A stretch of 64,000 nucleotides of DNA from Halobaculum sp. CBA1158 (lineage in GTDB: Archaea; Halobacteriota; Halobacteria; Halobacteriales; Haloferacaceae): the NCBI RefSeq assembly GCF_021431925.1, contig NZ_CP090371.1, positions 62,001 through 126,000 on the forward strand, read 5' to 3'. The notes under the pieces were generated by a model. That model was given only the letters and a program-made list of their open reading frames with translations, was not told where the DNA came from and did not search any database. This document shows positions 1 to 9,372 of this stretch, one piece after another. A program made the translations under genes and the position numbers. The first letter of the stretch is position 1, and every line of letters begins with the position of its first letter.

Positions 1-1
1 G

Positions 2-394
2 GTCCGCGTGGTTCCGGGGATCTCCTCGGTACAGGTGGCCGCGAGCCGGGCGCGGACGCCGCTGGAGGACTCGACGTTCGTCACGCTCCACGTCCGCGGC
101 GACGTGACCGCGGACCTCGACCGGCTCGTCGGCGACGCCGGGGACCGGCACCTGATCGTCATTCCCCGTCCGTACGACTGGATGCCCGAGGACGTGGCGG
201 GGCGGCTGGTCGACGCGGGAGCCGACCCAGCGCTCGACGCGCTCGTCATGGAGCGGCTCACCCACTCGGACGAGGCGATCACGCGGACCGACCTCGGATC
301 GCTCGCCGAGGACGCCGGCGGCGACGCCCCGGAGGACAGCCCGTTCTCGGACCTGTCGGTGCTGGTCGTGCGACGGAACTCAGATCGGGTCTGA
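2..394 (+). CDS. cbiE: Cobalt-precorrin-7 (C5)-methyltransferase, C-terminal part
   Basis: The reading frame is already open at the left edge, so only the last 130 or so residues are present. The stretch VVPGISSVQVAASR is the conserved glycine/proline turn of tetrapyrrole (SAM) methyltransferases of the CbiE/CobL type, and the motif PRPYDWMPEDVA with a downstream ERLTHSDEAI fits the same family. CbiE methylates C5 of the corrin ring during anaerobic (cobalt-early) vitamin B12 synthesis in the cytoplasm. The frame stops just before a convergent acetyltransferase gene. The family is clear; CbiE rather than another cobalamin methyltransferase is inferred from the short motifs and cannot be settled without the N-terminus. 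Confidence 0.75.
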   Translation, partial: VRVVPGISSVQVAASRARTPLEDSTFVTLHVRGDVTADLDRLVGDAGDRHLIVIPRPYDWMPEDVAGRLVDAGADPALDALVMERLTHSDEAITRTDLGSLAEDAGGDAPEDSPFSDLSVLVVRRNSDRV

Positions 395-408
395 TAGCGG
401 GTCCCCGT

Positions 409-1140
409 TCAGAACGTGTACGCCATCATCGCCTCGTCGACGTACTCGTCGCCGATGGTGTAGTGGTCGCGGCGGATCGCCTCCGTCTCCCAGCCGTGGT
501 CGCCGAGGAACTCCAGGGCGGCGGCGTTCGTCACCGGGACGCTGTTGTACACCTTCCGGAAGCCGTTGGCCTCGGCCCAGTCGAGCCCGCGTCCCAGGAG
601 CTTTCCGCCGATCCCGGACCGCCGGTACTCGGGAACGACCCCGACGGTCTGCTTGGCCGTCTCGCGCACCCGCGACACCTGGGGCAAGTCGAGGTGAGTC
701 CACCCGACGATGGCGTCGTCGGCCACGGCGACGAAGAACACTCGCGACTCGACGGAGTTGTGCCGCGTCACCGTCTCCTCGTACAGCAACTGCTCGGCGA
801 TGCTCTCGGCGACGACGTACGTCTCCTCGTCGGTGACTTGCCGGATCGCCGCCACGAGCCCCTCGAAGTCGTCCTGATCGGCCGGTCGGATGGTGAACGA
901 CGTGTCGGCGCTCTCGTACTCCTCGACCGCGCCGACGTCCAGCGCGATCCGGAGGGTCCCCCCGTCGTCGTCGAGGTAGCCGCGCGACTCCAGGCGGTCG
1001 AGCTCCCGCTCGAACTCCTCGGCCGGTGCCGAGACGGTCTGCTGGACGACGAGACGGTTCGCAGTTCCGTGCCGCTCGACGTACTCGTATATCCGCTTGC
1101 TCACCTCGGACTCGAACGTGGGCCGCTCTGCGACCTCCAT
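409..1140 (-). CDS. GNAT family N-acetyltransferase with N-terminal winged-helix-like segment
   Basis: A 243-residue protein. Residues about 1-75 look like a small winged-helix segment (ERELDRLESRGYLDDDGG resembles a recognition helix and wing). Residues about 85-240 are a GNAT acetyltransferase: the acetyl-CoA loop is VGVVPEYRRSGIGGKLL, with the Arg/Gly-x-Gly pattern intact, followed by the usual late helix with NAAALEFLGDHGW. GNAT enzymes transfer acetyl from acetyl-CoA to an amine; the substrate here is unknown. The ATG start is directly visible. It stands alone, convergent with the cobalamin gene on its right-hand side in transcription. Confidence 0.8.
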   Translation of the reverse strand: MEVAERPTFESEVSKRIYEYVERHGTANRLVVQQTVSAPAEEFERELDRLESRGYLDDDGGTLRIALDVGAVEEYESADTSFTIRPADQDDFEGLVAAIRQVTDEETYVVAESIAEQLLYEETVTRHNSVESRVFFVAVADDAIVGWTHLDLPQVSRVRETAKQTVGVVPEYRRSGIGGKLLGRGLDWAEANGFRKVYNSVPVTNAAALEFLGDHGWETEAIRRDHYTIGDEYVDEAMMAYTF

Positions 1141-1211
1141 ATCGGCCTATCGACCGCTCGGGATTTAGCGTTTGGCACGCGGTAGCATCCAACGTGATTA
1201 CGCGCGTTCGC

Positions 1212-2255
1212 CTACTCCCAGGGCTTCACGAGCACCTTCACCGCCTCGCGCTCGTCCATCATCCGGTACCCCTCGGGAACGCCGTCAAGCCCCACGGTCT
1301 CCGTGAAGATCGGCGAGGGGTCGAGGGTCCCCTGCAACACGTCGTCCATCAGTTCCTCGGCGTACGCCCGGACGGGCGCGACGCCGCCGCGCAGCGCGAC
1401 GTTGTCGCCGAAGAACGGGAACAGGTCGAGGCCGCCCTCCATGCCGTGCGGGACGCCGACGTAGCCGACGGTGCCGCCGGGGCGGGCGACCTCGACGGCC
1501 GTCTCCATCGCCGAGGTCGCGCCGACGCACTCGAGCACGTGGTTCGCGCCGCCGTCGGTGACGTCGAGCACCTCCTCGACGGCCGCCTCGCCGCGTTCGG
1601 CGACCGTGTGGGTCGCGCCGAACTCCTCGGCGATCGCGAGGCGGTCCTCGTGGTGGCCGACGGCGACGATCCGCTCGGCACCGAGCCGGCGGGCGGCGGC
1701 GACGCCGCACAGGCCGACCGCGCCGTCGCCCACGACGACCGCGTCCTCGCCGGCTTCCACCCCCGCCGAGCGGGCGGCGTGGTGACCCGTCCCCATCACG
1801 TCGGTCAGTGGAAGCAGCGATTCGAGCACGTCCTCGTCGTCGGCGTACCGGTCGGGCACCCGGACGAGCGTGCCGTCGGCGTGTGTCGAGCGGACGAACT
1901 CGCCCTGGCCGCCGCCGTTGTCGCCGCCCCACGAGTCGCCGTTCACACAGGAGGTGTGCAGTCCCTTTCGACAGAACTCACAGGAGCCGCAGGAGATGGC
2001 GAACGGGGCGAGCACGCGGTCGCCCGGTTCGACCGAGCGCACGTCCTCGCCGACCGCCTCGACGACCCCCATCGGCTCGTGGCCGACGCCCGTGCCGGCG
2101 TCGCGGTCGCTCTCGCCGCGGTAGAACCACAGGTCCGAGCCGCAGATGGCGGTGTGGGTGACGCGGACGACGGCGTCGGTCGGCTCCTCGATCTCGGGCT
2201 TATCGACCTCCTCGACCCGGATGTCGCCGGGACCGTGGAAGACTGCTGCGCGCAT
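1212..2255 (-). CDS. Zinc-dependent alcohol dehydrogenase (MDR family)
   Basis: A 347-residue medium-chain dehydrogenase/reductase. The catalytic zinc region is seen at ICGSDLWFYRG and GHEPMGVVEAVG; the structural zinc cysteines are in CGSCEFCRKGLHTSC (four cysteines). The Rossmann turn VVGDGAVGLCGVAAA is present, so NAD(P)H is the likely cofactor. The ATG giving MRAAVFHGPGD is preferred over a GTG three codons upstream because the family starts with this strand. The enzyme should oxidise an alcohol or reduce an aldehyde; the exact substrate is not visible. It is followed on the same strand by unrelated genes. Confidence 0.88.
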   Translation of the reverse strand: MRAAVFHGPGDIRVEEVDKPEIEEPTDAVVRVTHTAICGSDLWFYRGESDRDAGTGVGHEPMGVVEAVGEDVRSVEPGDRVLAPFAISCGSCEFCRKGLHTSCVNGDSWGGDNGGGQGEFVRSTHADGTLVRVPDRYADDEDVLESLLPLTDVMGTGHHAARSAGVEAGEDAVVVGDGAVGLCGVAAARRLGAERIVAVGHHEDRLAIAEEFGATHTVAERGEAAVEEVLDVTDGGANHVLECVGATSAMETAVEVARPGGTVGYVGVPHGMEGGLDLFPFFGDNVALRGGVAPVRAYAEELMDDVLQGTLDPSPIFTETVGLDGVPEGYRMMDEREAVKVLVKPWE

Positions 2256-2335
2256 GGTCGACACCCACGGGCGGGGACGGCTTCAACCCCAGCGTGTCGG
2301 CGACGCGTCCGCGACCGCACCGGCGACGGGCGCGG

Positions 2336-2527
2336 TCAGGCCGGGATCGCCCGCGACGCGGGACGAACGGTCACCGTCGCGCCGCAGTCGGGGCACCGCA
2401 GCGCCTCGCCGCCGGGTCGCGTCTCGACGATCCAGTCGCCGCCGGTGGTCGCGGCGTGGTCGCACTCGGGACAAAACAGCGTGCGCTTCGGGGGCGGCCG
2501 TCGCGTCGGTGTGGAGGAGTCGTTCAT
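2336..2527 (-). CDS. Small zinc-ribbon protein
   Basis: Sixty-three residues with two CxxC knuckles, LFCPECDHA and LRCPDCGAT, spaced as in a classic zinc ribbon. Such proteins are frequent and conserved in haloarchaea but mostly have no assigned function. The zinc ribbon is directly visible; any role in nucleic-acid or protein binding is inference. It lies between the dehydrogenase and the FAD oxidoreductase, all on the minus strand. Confidence 0.7.
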   Translation of the reverse strand: MNDSSTPTRRPPPKRTLFCPECDHAATTGGDWIVETRPGGEALRCPDCGATVTVRPASRAIPA

Positions 2528-2604
2528 ACACGCGATACGCGCCGACGACGGATAACCCCGTCCCCGATATTTCGGCTCGAGAGAGACTCACACGCTCGAT
2601 CGTG

Positions 2605-4170
2605 TTACAATCGGCCGCTCGGCGAGAACACGCCCTCGGGGTCCCACTCGCGTTTCGCCCCGCGGAGCCAGCCGTAGTTGTCGCCGTACACGTCGCGGGC
2701 GGCCGACTCGCCGCGCTCGGTCCCCGAGAAGTTCGGGAGCTCGCCCGCGACGGTGCCGACCTCGCGGACGCGCGCCGCGGACTCCCGCGCCCACGACACG
2801 TGCGGGTCGTCGGCGGCGGGGTCCGACCAGCACGCCTCGAAGTTGCAGACGACCTCCGCGTCGCGCTCGGGCACGGCAGTCCCGTCGGGGTCGTGCTCCG
2901 CGATCGCCGCGCCCATCGGCCAGACGACGACCGTGCTGTCCGGTCCCGGACCCGGGTCGCCCGGGAGCGCCGCCATGCGGTCGGCGACGAGGTCGACGAG
3001 GTCGTCGGTGAACGACTCGACCGCGACCGACTTCCAGTAGTAGCGGTCGCCGGCGGCCGAGTCCCCTCCGAGGTACGCCTGTAGCTCCCTGTAGGGTACT
3101 CGCTCGGCGCGCTCGAACAGGGGATCGGCCGCGTCGCCGGCGCGGCCCGCCTCGCGCGCGAGGTCACGGAACGGCGCGAGGGCCCGCTCGCCCTCGGCGG
3201 GCGGGCCGGCGTGCGCGCCGAGGACACACACCGCGAGGTCGCCGACGCGGTCGTCCGGGAATCCCGGCTCGTCGGGGATCCGGGCGACGTACGGCGAGAC
3301 GTTCGTCTCGCGGCGGGCACCCCGGTGGAGCCGACGGTACGCCCGGAGGAGTCCCGCGATACCGTCGGCGTCGTCGACCGCGAACCACGCGTCGCACATC
3401 GCCAGTTCCTCGGGAATCGACACGAGGTCGAACTCGAGTTCGACGGCGACGCCGAAGTCGCCGCCAGCGCCCCGGACCGCCCGGAACAGGTCGGGGGTCG
3501 ACGACGGGCTTGCGGCGACGCGCTCCCCGTCGGCCGTCACCAGGTCGACCCGGCGGAGCCGGTCGCACGCGAGCCCGTGGGCCCGCGAGAGGTAGCCGGT
3601 TCCGCCGCCGAGCGTCAGGCCGGCCACGCCGACCTCGGGGGCGACCCCTTGGGGCGTCGCGAGGCCGTGGTCGGCCGTTGCGGCGTCGAGTTCGCCGATC
3701 GTGACGCCGGGTTCGACCACCGCCACCCCCTCCTCGGAGTCGACCTCGACCCGGTCCATCGTCCCCACGTCGCACACGAGCACGCCGTCGCCCGTCGAGG
3801 TGCCGACCGAGGAGTGGCCGCCCGACCGCGTCGCGATCCCCAGTCCCGTCTCGCGAGCGACTTCGACGACGCACGCGACGCCCTCGGGCGTCGTGGGATA
3901 CGCGACGGCCGCCGGAAACGCCGAGACGAGGCCGTTCCACACCCGCCGGGCGTCGTCGTAGCGGTCGTCGGCGGGAGCCACCACGTCGCCGGGGAACAGC
4001 GTCCGCCAGTCGCCGACGGCGTCGCGGGCGACGGGTCGCCCCCCGCCCGTCAGGTCGGTCGCCAGCGACGCGAGCGCGTCGCCGTGTTCGGCCGCGAGGG
4101 ACGCGGCGTCTCCGCGGTCGAACCCACCGTCCGCGGTCGCGCCCGCGGCAGCGTTTGATTCACTAGTCAT
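2605..4170 (-). CDS. FAD-binding oxidoreductase (PCMH / berberine-bridge family)
   Basis: A 521-residue flavoprotein. The FAD_binding_4 part spans residues about 85-260: ATRSGGHSSVGTSTG carries the R-x-G-G-H motif whose histidine is usually covalently linked to FAD, and LTLGGGTGYLSRAHGL is the second conserved FAD loop. The C-terminal BBE segment is recognisable by NYGWLRGAKREWDPEGVF. Family members oxidise sugars, alcohols or alkaloid-like substrates with O2. The substrate cannot be read from sequence. The long acidic N-terminus (about 40 residues) is typical for halophiles. Confidence 0.85.
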   Translation of the reverse strand: MTSESNAAAGATADGGFDRGDAASLAAEHGDALASLATDLTGGGRPVARDAVGDWRTLFPGDVVAPADDRYDDARRVWNGLVSAFPAAVAYPTTPEGVACVVEVARETGLGIATRSGGHSSVGTSTGDGVLVCDVGTMDRVEVDSEEGVAVVEPGVTIGELDAATADHGLATPQGVAPEVGVAGLTLGGGTGYLSRAHGLACDRLRRVDLVTADGERVAASPSSTPDLFRAVRGAGGDFGVAVELEFDLVSIPEELAMCDAWFAVDDADGIAGLLRAYRRLHRGARRETNVSPYVARIPDEPGFPDDRVGDLAVCVLGAHAGPPAEGERALAPFRDLAREAGRAGDAADPLFERAERVPYRELQAYLGGDSAAGDRYYWKSVAVESFTDDLVDLVADRMAALPGDPGPGPDSTVVVWPMGAAIAEHDPDGTAVPERDAEVVCNFEACWSDPAADDPHVSWARESAARVREVGTVAGELPNFSGTERGESAARDVYGDNYGWLRGAKREWDPEGVFSPSGRL

Positions 4171-4320
4171 ACCACCCGGTCACCGCTCGGGGGACGAAAA
4201 CCCGTCGGGCGGTGGCGGGAGCGGTCGCGACCGATCGCGAGCCGGAACCGGTCCCGAGCGACGGCCGCGGGTCGCCGCGATGGCGCAACGGCTATCCGCC
4301 GGCCGGCCCGACTGGCCCGC

Positions 4321-4704
4321 ATGGAGCGACGGCGGGCGCTTGCGTACGCGCGGGTCGGGGTCGCGTACCCCGTCGCCACGGTGGTCGCGGCCGCGGGCCT
4401 CGCGCGGCTGCTCGGGTGGGATCCCGGCCTGGCGGTGCTGGCGCTCTCGATGGGGTCGGCGGCGACGCTGGCGGGGCTGCTCCTCTCGGAGACGGGCGGG
4501 ATGCGTCCCCCGGAGGCCGACCGCGGGCGCGAGCAACAGCGCGGGGTCCTCGGGCTCGGCGGCGGCGGGGGCGGCGGCTCGAACGGCGACGTGCCGAACG
4601 TGGCCCGGAGCCGCCAGGCGCGACTGCGCGCGTTCTCGCTGGGGCTGTTCGTGCTCACCGTCGCGCTCGTGTTGGTGCTCGGCGGGGCGGTCCCGGGGCT
4701 GTAG
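4321..4704 (+). CDS. Small two-helix membrane protein, unknown function
   Basis: A 127-residue protein with a hydrophobic N-terminal half (two closely spaced membrane segments around residues 10-60), a polar glycine-rich loop (a run of glycines near residue 80), and one further membrane helix at the C-terminus (LGLFVLTVALVLVLGG). I do not recognise the family. The ATG lies in a 150-base gap after the divergent oxidoreductase, so it probably has its own promoter. Confidence 0.6.
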   Translation: MERRRALAYARVGVAYPVATVVAAAGLARLLGWDPGLAVLALSMGSAATLAGLLLSETGGMRPPEADRGREQQRGVLGLGGGGGGGSNGDVPNVARSRQARLRAFSLGLFVLTVALVLVLGGAVPGL

Positions 4705-4856
4705 GCGGACTCGTTCACGACTGACGGGCTCGTTTTCGGTTCGAGCGCGACACCGTGAGCCGCCGCTATCGGGCGCGGCGTCGAAGAAAATCGACGGTCG
4801 GTCGGGGAGCGATACGAGGGGGAGTCGGAGGTGGGTGGGGTGGCCTACGCCGCGAT

Positions 4857-6545
4857 CTACATCGCGCCGCCCATGCCGCCCATACCGCCCATGCCGCCCA
4901 TGCCGCCGGCCCCGCCGGGGCCGCCGGCGGGCTCGTCGCCGCCGTCGTCGGTGCCGCCGCCCTTGAGGTCGCCCGCGGCGATCACGTCGTCGATGCGGAG
5001 GATCATCGTGGCCGCCTCGGTGGCGGACTCGATGGCCTGCGTCTTGACGCGGCGCGGCTCGACGACGCCCTCGGCCTCCATGTCGATCACGTCGCCCGTG
5101 TAGGCGTCGAGACCGGCACCGAACTCGCCGCCGTCGTGGCGGGCGCGCAGGTCGACCAGCGAGTCGATCGGGTCGAGGCCGGCGTTCTCGGCGAGGGTGC
5201 GCGGGATGACCTCCAGCGCGTCGGCGAACGCCTCGACGGCGAGCTGCTCGCGGCCGCCGACGGAGTCGGCGAAGTTACGCAGCTCCAGCGCCAGTTCGGT
5301 CTCGGAGGCACCGCCGCCGGGCAGCACCTGTCCGTCTCGAAGCGTCGTGCGGACGACGCCCAGCGCGTCGTCGATGGCGCGTTCGACCTCGTCGACGACG
5401 TGCTCGGTGCCGCCGCGGAGGACGAGCGTGACCGAGCGGGCGTCCTCGACGTCCTCGACGAAGATGCGCTCGTCGCCGCCGATGTCCTTCTGGGCGACGG
5501 AGCCGGCGAAGCCGAGGTCGCTCTCCTCGATGTCGTCGAGGTTGGCGACGACGCGGCCGCCCGTCGAGCGGGCCAGCCGCTGGAGGTCGGAGTCCTTCGC
5601 GCGGCGGACGGCGAGGATGCCCTCCTGCGCGAGGTAGTGCTGGGCCATGTCGTCGATGCCGTCGCCGACGAAGACGACGTCCGTGCCGACGGCGGTCAGC
5701 TTGTCGACCATCTCCTTGAGCTGCTTCTCCTCCTGGTCGAGGAACTGCTGGAGCTGGTCGGGGTCGGTGACGTTGACCTCGGCGTCGATCTCGGTCTCCT
5801 TGACCTCGATTGCGCCGTCGAACAGCGCGACGTTGGCGTCCTCGACCGCGTAGGGCATGTTCTCGTCGACGCGCTCCTTGTCGACGATGACGCCCTCGAT
5901 GAGCTCGGAGTTCCCGATCGAGCCGCCGACGACCGTCTCGACGGAGACGTTGTCGGTGTCGACGCTGCCGTCGTCGTCGCGGACGGCGAGCACGGCGTCG
6001 ACGACGAGCTCGGCGAGCGTGTCGCGGGCGGACTCCGCGCCCTTGCCGGTCATCGCCGTCGCGGCGATCTTCTCGAGGGTCTCGCGGTCGTCCGCGGTGA
6101 CCTCGATGGCGTCCTCATCGAGAACCTCCTTGGCCTTCGCGGCGGCCTGGCGGTAGCCCTGGGCGATGGTCGTCGGGTGGACTTCCGAGTCGATGAGCTC
6201 CTCGGCCTGGTCGAGCAGCTCACCGGCGATGACGACGGCCGTCGTGGTGCCGTCGCCGACCTCGTCCTCCTGGGTCTCGGAGACCTCGACGATCATGTTG
6301 GCCGCCGGGTGGTCGATGTCCATCTCCTTCAGGATGGTCACGCCGTCGTTCGTGACGACGACGCCGCCCGAGGAGTCGACGAGCATCTTGTCCATCCCTT
6401 TCGGGCCGAGCGTGGTGCGGACGGACTCCGCGACGGCCTTGCCGGCCGTGATGTTCATCGACTGGGCGTCCTTGCCCGACGTTCGCTGGCTGTCCTCCGA
6501 GAGTACGATCATGGGCTGGTTGCCCATTCGCTGGCGCTGAGACAT
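4857..6545 (-). CDS. thsA: Thermosome (group II chaperonin) subunit
   Basis: A full-length 562-residue CCT/thermosome subunit. ATP-binding signatures are in place: [14 protein letters not shown] near residue 45, the GDGTTTAVV loop near residue 98, and a conserved apical and equatorial layout. The C-terminus ends in Gly-Gly-Met repeats, typical of haloarchaeal Cct proteins. It forms a double-ring cytoplasmic chaperonin that folds proteins using ATP. A strong BRE/TATA lies 27-42 bases before the ATG, consistent with a leaderless, heat-inducible transcript. Haloarchaea have two or three paralogues, so the alpha label is approximate. Confidence 0.95.
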   Translation of the reverse strand: MSQRQRMGNQPMIVLSEDSQRTSGKDAQSMNITAGKAVAESVRTTLGPKGMDKMLVDSSGGVVVTNDGVTILKEMDIDHPAANMIVEVSETQEDEVGDGTTTAVVIAGELLDQAEELIDSEVHPTTIAQGYRQAAAKAKEVLDEDAIEVTADDRETLEKIAATAMTGKGAESARDTLAELVVDAVLAVRDDDGSVDTDNVSVETVVGGSIGNSELIEGVIVDKERVDENMPYAVEDANVALFDGAIEVKETEIDAEVNVTDPDQLQQFLDQEEKQLKEMVDKLTAVGTDVVFVGDGIDDMAQHYLAQEGILAVRRAKDSDLQRLARSTGGRVVANLDDIEESDLGFAGSVAQKDIGGDERIFVEDVEDARSVTLVLRGGTEHVVDEVERAIDDALGVVRTTLRDGQVLPGGGASETELALELRNFADSVGGREQLAVEAFADALEVIPRTLAENAGLDPIDSLVDLRARHDGGEFGAGLDAYTGDVIDMEAEGVVEPRRVKTQAIESATEAATMILRIDDVIAAGDLKGGGTDDGGDEPAGGPGGAGGMGGMGGMGGMGGAM

Positions 6546-6571
6546 GAGTCACTCTCTGATTGTTTTTGATT

Positions 6572-6587
6572 CTATAAAAAGGTTTCG
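6572..6587 (-). promoter_or_regulatory. BRE/TATA promoter of the thermosome gene
   Basis: Read on the minus strand, CGAAACC (BRE-like) runs directly into TTTTTATAG, whose centre is about 30 bases before the ATG at 6545. That spacing predicts transcription from at or next to the start codon. A second minus-strand TATA-like site, CGAA followed by TATATAAAC, sits at about 6651-6664 and could serve as an alternative upstream promoter. Confidence 0.7.
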
Positions 6588-6793
6588 CCAAGAGCTCGTC
6601 ACGCCGTCGCACGACCGCTGTCTCGCCATGTGTGACAAGTTACCATACAACGTTTATATATTCGAAGTTCGGCCGATTCCGGGTCGCGTCCGGGCGGTCC
6701 CGACGGCCGGTGGTCCCGACAGCCGGTCGGCTCGGCGGTCGGTCGTCGTCACGAGTTCGCGGTGACGGGCGTCGTCGAGCCGCCCGATCGCCG

Positions 6794-7357
6794 CTACCGC
6801 GGCTCCTCGGCGCTTCCCGACGGCGTCGAGAGGTCGGGCGCGCCGTGGAGTTCGTTGTGCTTGCGCTCGAGGAACGAGTACACAGCGCCGTGGGGAGCGC
6901 CGTCGAGGATCATCCCCGTCGCGCGCCGGACGGCCTCGACCTCCTCGGGCTGGCCGATGACGCCGAGGGTGGTGCCCTTGATGACGACGTCCGCGCCGGT
7001 GAGATCCTCCATCAGCTCCCGGGTGCGGCCGTTCTCGCCGATGAGCCGGCCCTTCTGGCGCTGGAGGTCGTTCTTGTTGCGCGTCTCGGCGGCCAGGTCC
7101 ACGAGTTCGAACCGGCGCAGGTCGTGATCCAGAAGCGACAGCGCCGCCTCGGGGGTGAATCCCCGACCGATGGCGCGAACGACGTCGGGGGCGACCAGCG
7201 CGGTGACGGGGTCGCCGACGGCGTCGATGGCGACCGAGCCCGACTCGGAGTCGATGTCGAGTCGCACCTCGGCGCGGTTCTCGATCTCCCGCATCGTCTC
7301 ACCGCCCTCGCCGATGAGCACGCCGATGCGGTCCTGCGGTACCTTCACGTGCTGCAT
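6794..7357 (-). CDS. KH-domain RNA-binding protein (Dim2/Krr1-like)
   Basis: A 187-residue protein with two KH modules: the first with VLIGEGGETMREIENR (GxxG loop), the second with GRLIGENGRTRELMEDLTG. This two-KH layout matches the archaeal relative of eukaryotic Dim2/Pno1, a small-subunit ribosome assembly factor that works with Rio kinases and Nob1. The Rio1 gene lies immediately upstream on the same strand and eIF1A beyond it, forming the classic archaeal eIF1A-Rio1-Dim2 gene order. Function follows from family and context. Confidence 0.88.
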   Translation of the reverse strand: MQHVKVPQDRIGVLIGEGGETMREIENRAEVRLDIDSESGSVAIDAVGDPVTALVAPDVVRAIGRGFTPEAALSLLDHDLRRFELVDLAAETRNKNDLQRQKGRLIGENGRTRELMEDLTGADVVIKGTTLGVIGQPEEVEAVRRATGMILDGAPHGAVYSFLERKHNELHGAPDLSTPSGSAEEPR

Positions 7358-7500
7358 ACACCCGGATTCCCGCCGGACGCGGTTAAGGGTTCCCTCGGAG
7401 ACACGCCGAGGCAGGCCCTCACACGGTGAGTTCGTCGGCGTCGCCGACGCGCCCGACGGCGTCCCGATCGCTCGTCGTCGCGGGCGCGGTCGGCACTTCG

Positions 7501-8427
7501 TTACTCGCGCTCGTCGCCGTCGCGGTCGGGATTCGGGTCCGTCGCGGGGTCGGGCTCGGCGGCCGGCTCCGGCTCGGCGGTCGTCACGTACTCGCGCACG
7601 TCGTCGCCGTCGAGGTCGAGCCCCTGTCGCGAGAAGAAGGAGGCGACGTTGCGGCAGTCGCGCTCGAGGAACTCCTCGGCGTTGGGGTGGTGAACCGTCG
7701 CCGCCTGTCCGAGATCGATGACGACCAGTTCGCCGTCGTGGATGATGAGGTTGTACTCAGAGAGGTCGCCGTGGACGAGCCCCGCCGAGTAGAGTCGGCG
7801 CATGTACTCGCGCACGACCTCGTAGGCGGTCTGCGGGTTCTCCACGTCGACCTCCGCGAGCCGGCGTGCGCGGTCGTCGGCGTGGCCCACCAGCTCCATC
7901 ACGAGCACGTTGCGCTGGACGGCGATCGGTTCGGGAACGCGGACGCCGGCCTTCCGGGCGCGCCGGAGGTTCGAGAACTCCTTGCGCACCCACGCGAGGA
8001 CGACCTTCTTCTTGTCCGAGCCGATGCCCTCGAAGCGCGGGTCGCCCTCGAGGTACTCGCGCATGTGGTGGAAGTTCGAGGCGTTGATCCGGTACACCTT
8101 CGCGGCCACCTCGCGCTCGTCGGCCCCGAGCGCCTCGTAGACGTTCGCCTCCTTGCCGGTGGAGACGGGGCCGCCGAAGGCGACGATGTGGCCGTCGCGG
8201 GTGAGCTTGTACAGCGCCGCCAGCGTGGCGTCGTCGAACACCGACGCCTCGACTTTGAACTGCTCGGTGTTCTTGATCCGCTTGCGGAACTCGTCGAACT
8301 CGTCGTCCTGTCGGCGTGCGATCTTGTCGGCCTCGGTCTGCGCGATCTCTTCGAGGTCGAGGTCTTCCCACTCGTCGCCGGGCGCGTCCGCCTCGTCGGA
8401 CTCGACGAACCCGAACTCTCCGGTCAT
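7501..8427 (-). CDS. rio1: Serine protein kinase Rio1
   Basis: A 308-residue RIO-type atypical kinase. The nucleotide loop is GGPVSTGKEANVYEA (the lysine and STGKEA signature of Rio1), the catalytic loop is LVHGDLSEYNL, and the metal-binding motif is VVIDLGQA. The N-terminus is acidic and the C-terminal 40 residues are a low-complexity acidic tail. Rio1 acts as an ATPase/kinase in late 40S/30S ribosome maturation. It sits between the eIF1A gene (102 bases away) and the Dim2-like gene on the same strand. Confidence 0.93.
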   Translation of the reverse strand: MTGEFGFVESDEADAPGDEWEDLDLEEIAQTEADKIARRQDDEFDEFRKRIKNTEQFKVEASVFDDATLAALYKLTRDGHIVAFGGPVSTGKEANVYEALGADEREVAAKVYRINASNFHHMREYLEGDPRFEGIGSDKKKVVLAWVRKEFSNLRRARKAGVRVPEPIAVQRNVLVMELVGHADDRARRLAEVDVENPQTAYEVVREYMRRLYSAGLVHGDLSEYNLIIHDGELVVIDLGQAATVHHPNAEEFLERDCRNVASFFSRQGLDLDGDDVREYVTTAEPEPAAEPDPATDPNPDRDGDERE

Positions 8428-8529
8428 CTACGGCGAGGTACGCGCCGGGGCGTGAAAAGCACCGGCACCGCGATCGTCCGTCGACGCCGCGCCCGTCGCG
8501 CGGGTGATCTCGTCGCCGTCGCCGACACG

Positions 8530-8820
8530 CTAGGCGATGTGGCCCTCCTCGCGCAGTTGGTCGGCCTCCTGGCTCTCGTACCGGTGCTCGATGTCCGCCT
8601 TCTCGTCCTGCCAGTCCCACGGGCTCACGAGGACGATGTCGCCCTCGCGGATCCAGGTGCGCTTTTGCATCCGGCCGGGGATGCGCGCGGTTCGTTCGGT
8701 GCCGTCGTTGCACCGCACCTTCACCCGGTTCGCGCCGAGCATGTCCGTCACCTCGGCGAACACCTCGTCGTCGTCGGGCATTCTGAGGTTCGTTCGGCCC
8801 GTCGCGTCGCCGTCGCTCAT
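8530..8820 (-). CDS. eif1a: Translation initiation factor 1A (eIF1A/aIF1A)
   Basis: Ninety-six residues from the ATG giving [11 protein letters not shown]; a longer open frame upstream is non-coding. The OB-fold S1-like core is clear: [35 protein letters not shown] and [14 protein letters not shown] are near-identical to archaeal aIF1A. It binds the A site of the small subunit and promotes scanning or start-codon selection. It heads the minus-strand group eIF1A, Rio1, Dim2-like. Confidence 0.93.
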   Translation of the reverse strand: MSDGDATGRTNLRMPDDDEVFAEVTDMLGANRVKVRCNDGTERTARIPGRMQKRTWIREGDIVLVSPWDWQDEKADIEHRYESQEADQLREEGHIA

Positions 8821-8861
8821 AGTTCCGTGTTCTCGGTTCCGACAGTTAAACTCGGTGGGTG

Positions 8862-9012
8862 CGCGGTCGAACGGACGTGAGACCGCGACGACGCGAACGG
8901 GGAGTGGAACGACCCGTGAGTAGGTGCGAGGTGCGAGCGCAGCGAGCACCTCGAATCGAGCGGGGAGCGCGTCGCCGCGAGACGCTGCGCGGTCGAGCGT
9001 AGCGAGACCGCG
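8862..9012. repeat. Cluster of hairpins with conserved loop GARCG-N-AG-Y-GA
   Basis: Three perfect hairpins: CGCGGTC (8862-8868) pairs with GACCGCG (8881-8887); CGAGGTGC (8927-8934) pairs with GCACCTCG (8946-8953); CGCGGTC (8988-8994) pairs with GACCGCG (9006-9012). Stems differ in sequence but loops are alike: GAACGGACGTGA, GAGCGCAGCGA, GAGCGTAGCGA. The same loop occurs in the cluster at 15124-15296. Haloarchaeal intergenic regions are known to carry such repeats; function is not established. Confidence 0.7.
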
Positions 9013-9089
9013 GAAACGCGAACGGGAGCAGCGATCCCGACCGCGCGTCGACCCGCCGCCCTTTTCCCGGCCTGCGACCACGGGCGCGT

Positions 9090-9269
9090 ATGCTCGACAA
9101 ACTCGGAACCGCCGGCATCGCCGGCGCGGCGCTGCTGGTCGCGGGACTCGCGCTCGTCGCGTGGGCGGCCCCAGTCGTCGCCGCCGGCCTCGCGCTCGTG
9201 CTCGTCGGCACCGGACTCGTGGTGAAGGGACTCGCGACCGGCCTGATGCGACAGTTCGGGTTCGCGTAG
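9090..9269 (+). CDS. 59-residue membrane protein (DUF7470-like)
   Basis: A short gene from ATG at 9090 to TAG at 9269. The protein starts [16 protein letters not shown] and contains two membrane helices separated by a short turn, ending in GLMRQFGFA. Small proteins of this exact layout are conserved across haloarchaea as an unnamed family (DUF7470, from memory). The sequence is fully compatible with coding: high third-position G+C and no stops. Function unknown. Confidence 0.65.
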   Translation: MLDKLGTAGIAGAALLVAGLALVAWAAPVVAAGLALVLVGTGLVVKGLATGLMRQFGFA

Positions 9270-9304
9270 CGCCGCTGGACCGTCCGAGTGGCGGTCACCG
9301 CGGG

Positions 9305-9330
9305 TTGGAATATCCAAAAAATTCTTTACG
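9305..9330 (+). promoter_or_regulatory. Putative heat-shock promoter of hsp20
   Basis: TTGGA-ATA-TCCAA (9305-9317) is a perfect 5-bp inverted repeat directly before the A/T-rich ATTCTTTACG (9321-9330), the best TATA candidate. The expected start of transcription is near 9350, leaving a short leader with a Shine-Dalgarno-like GAGGTG at 9360-9365 before the ATG at 9373. Use as an operator is inference. Confidence 0.45.
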
Positions 9331-9372
9331 AACCACGAACAATACGCTAGTGCAACGCGAGGTGACACAGCC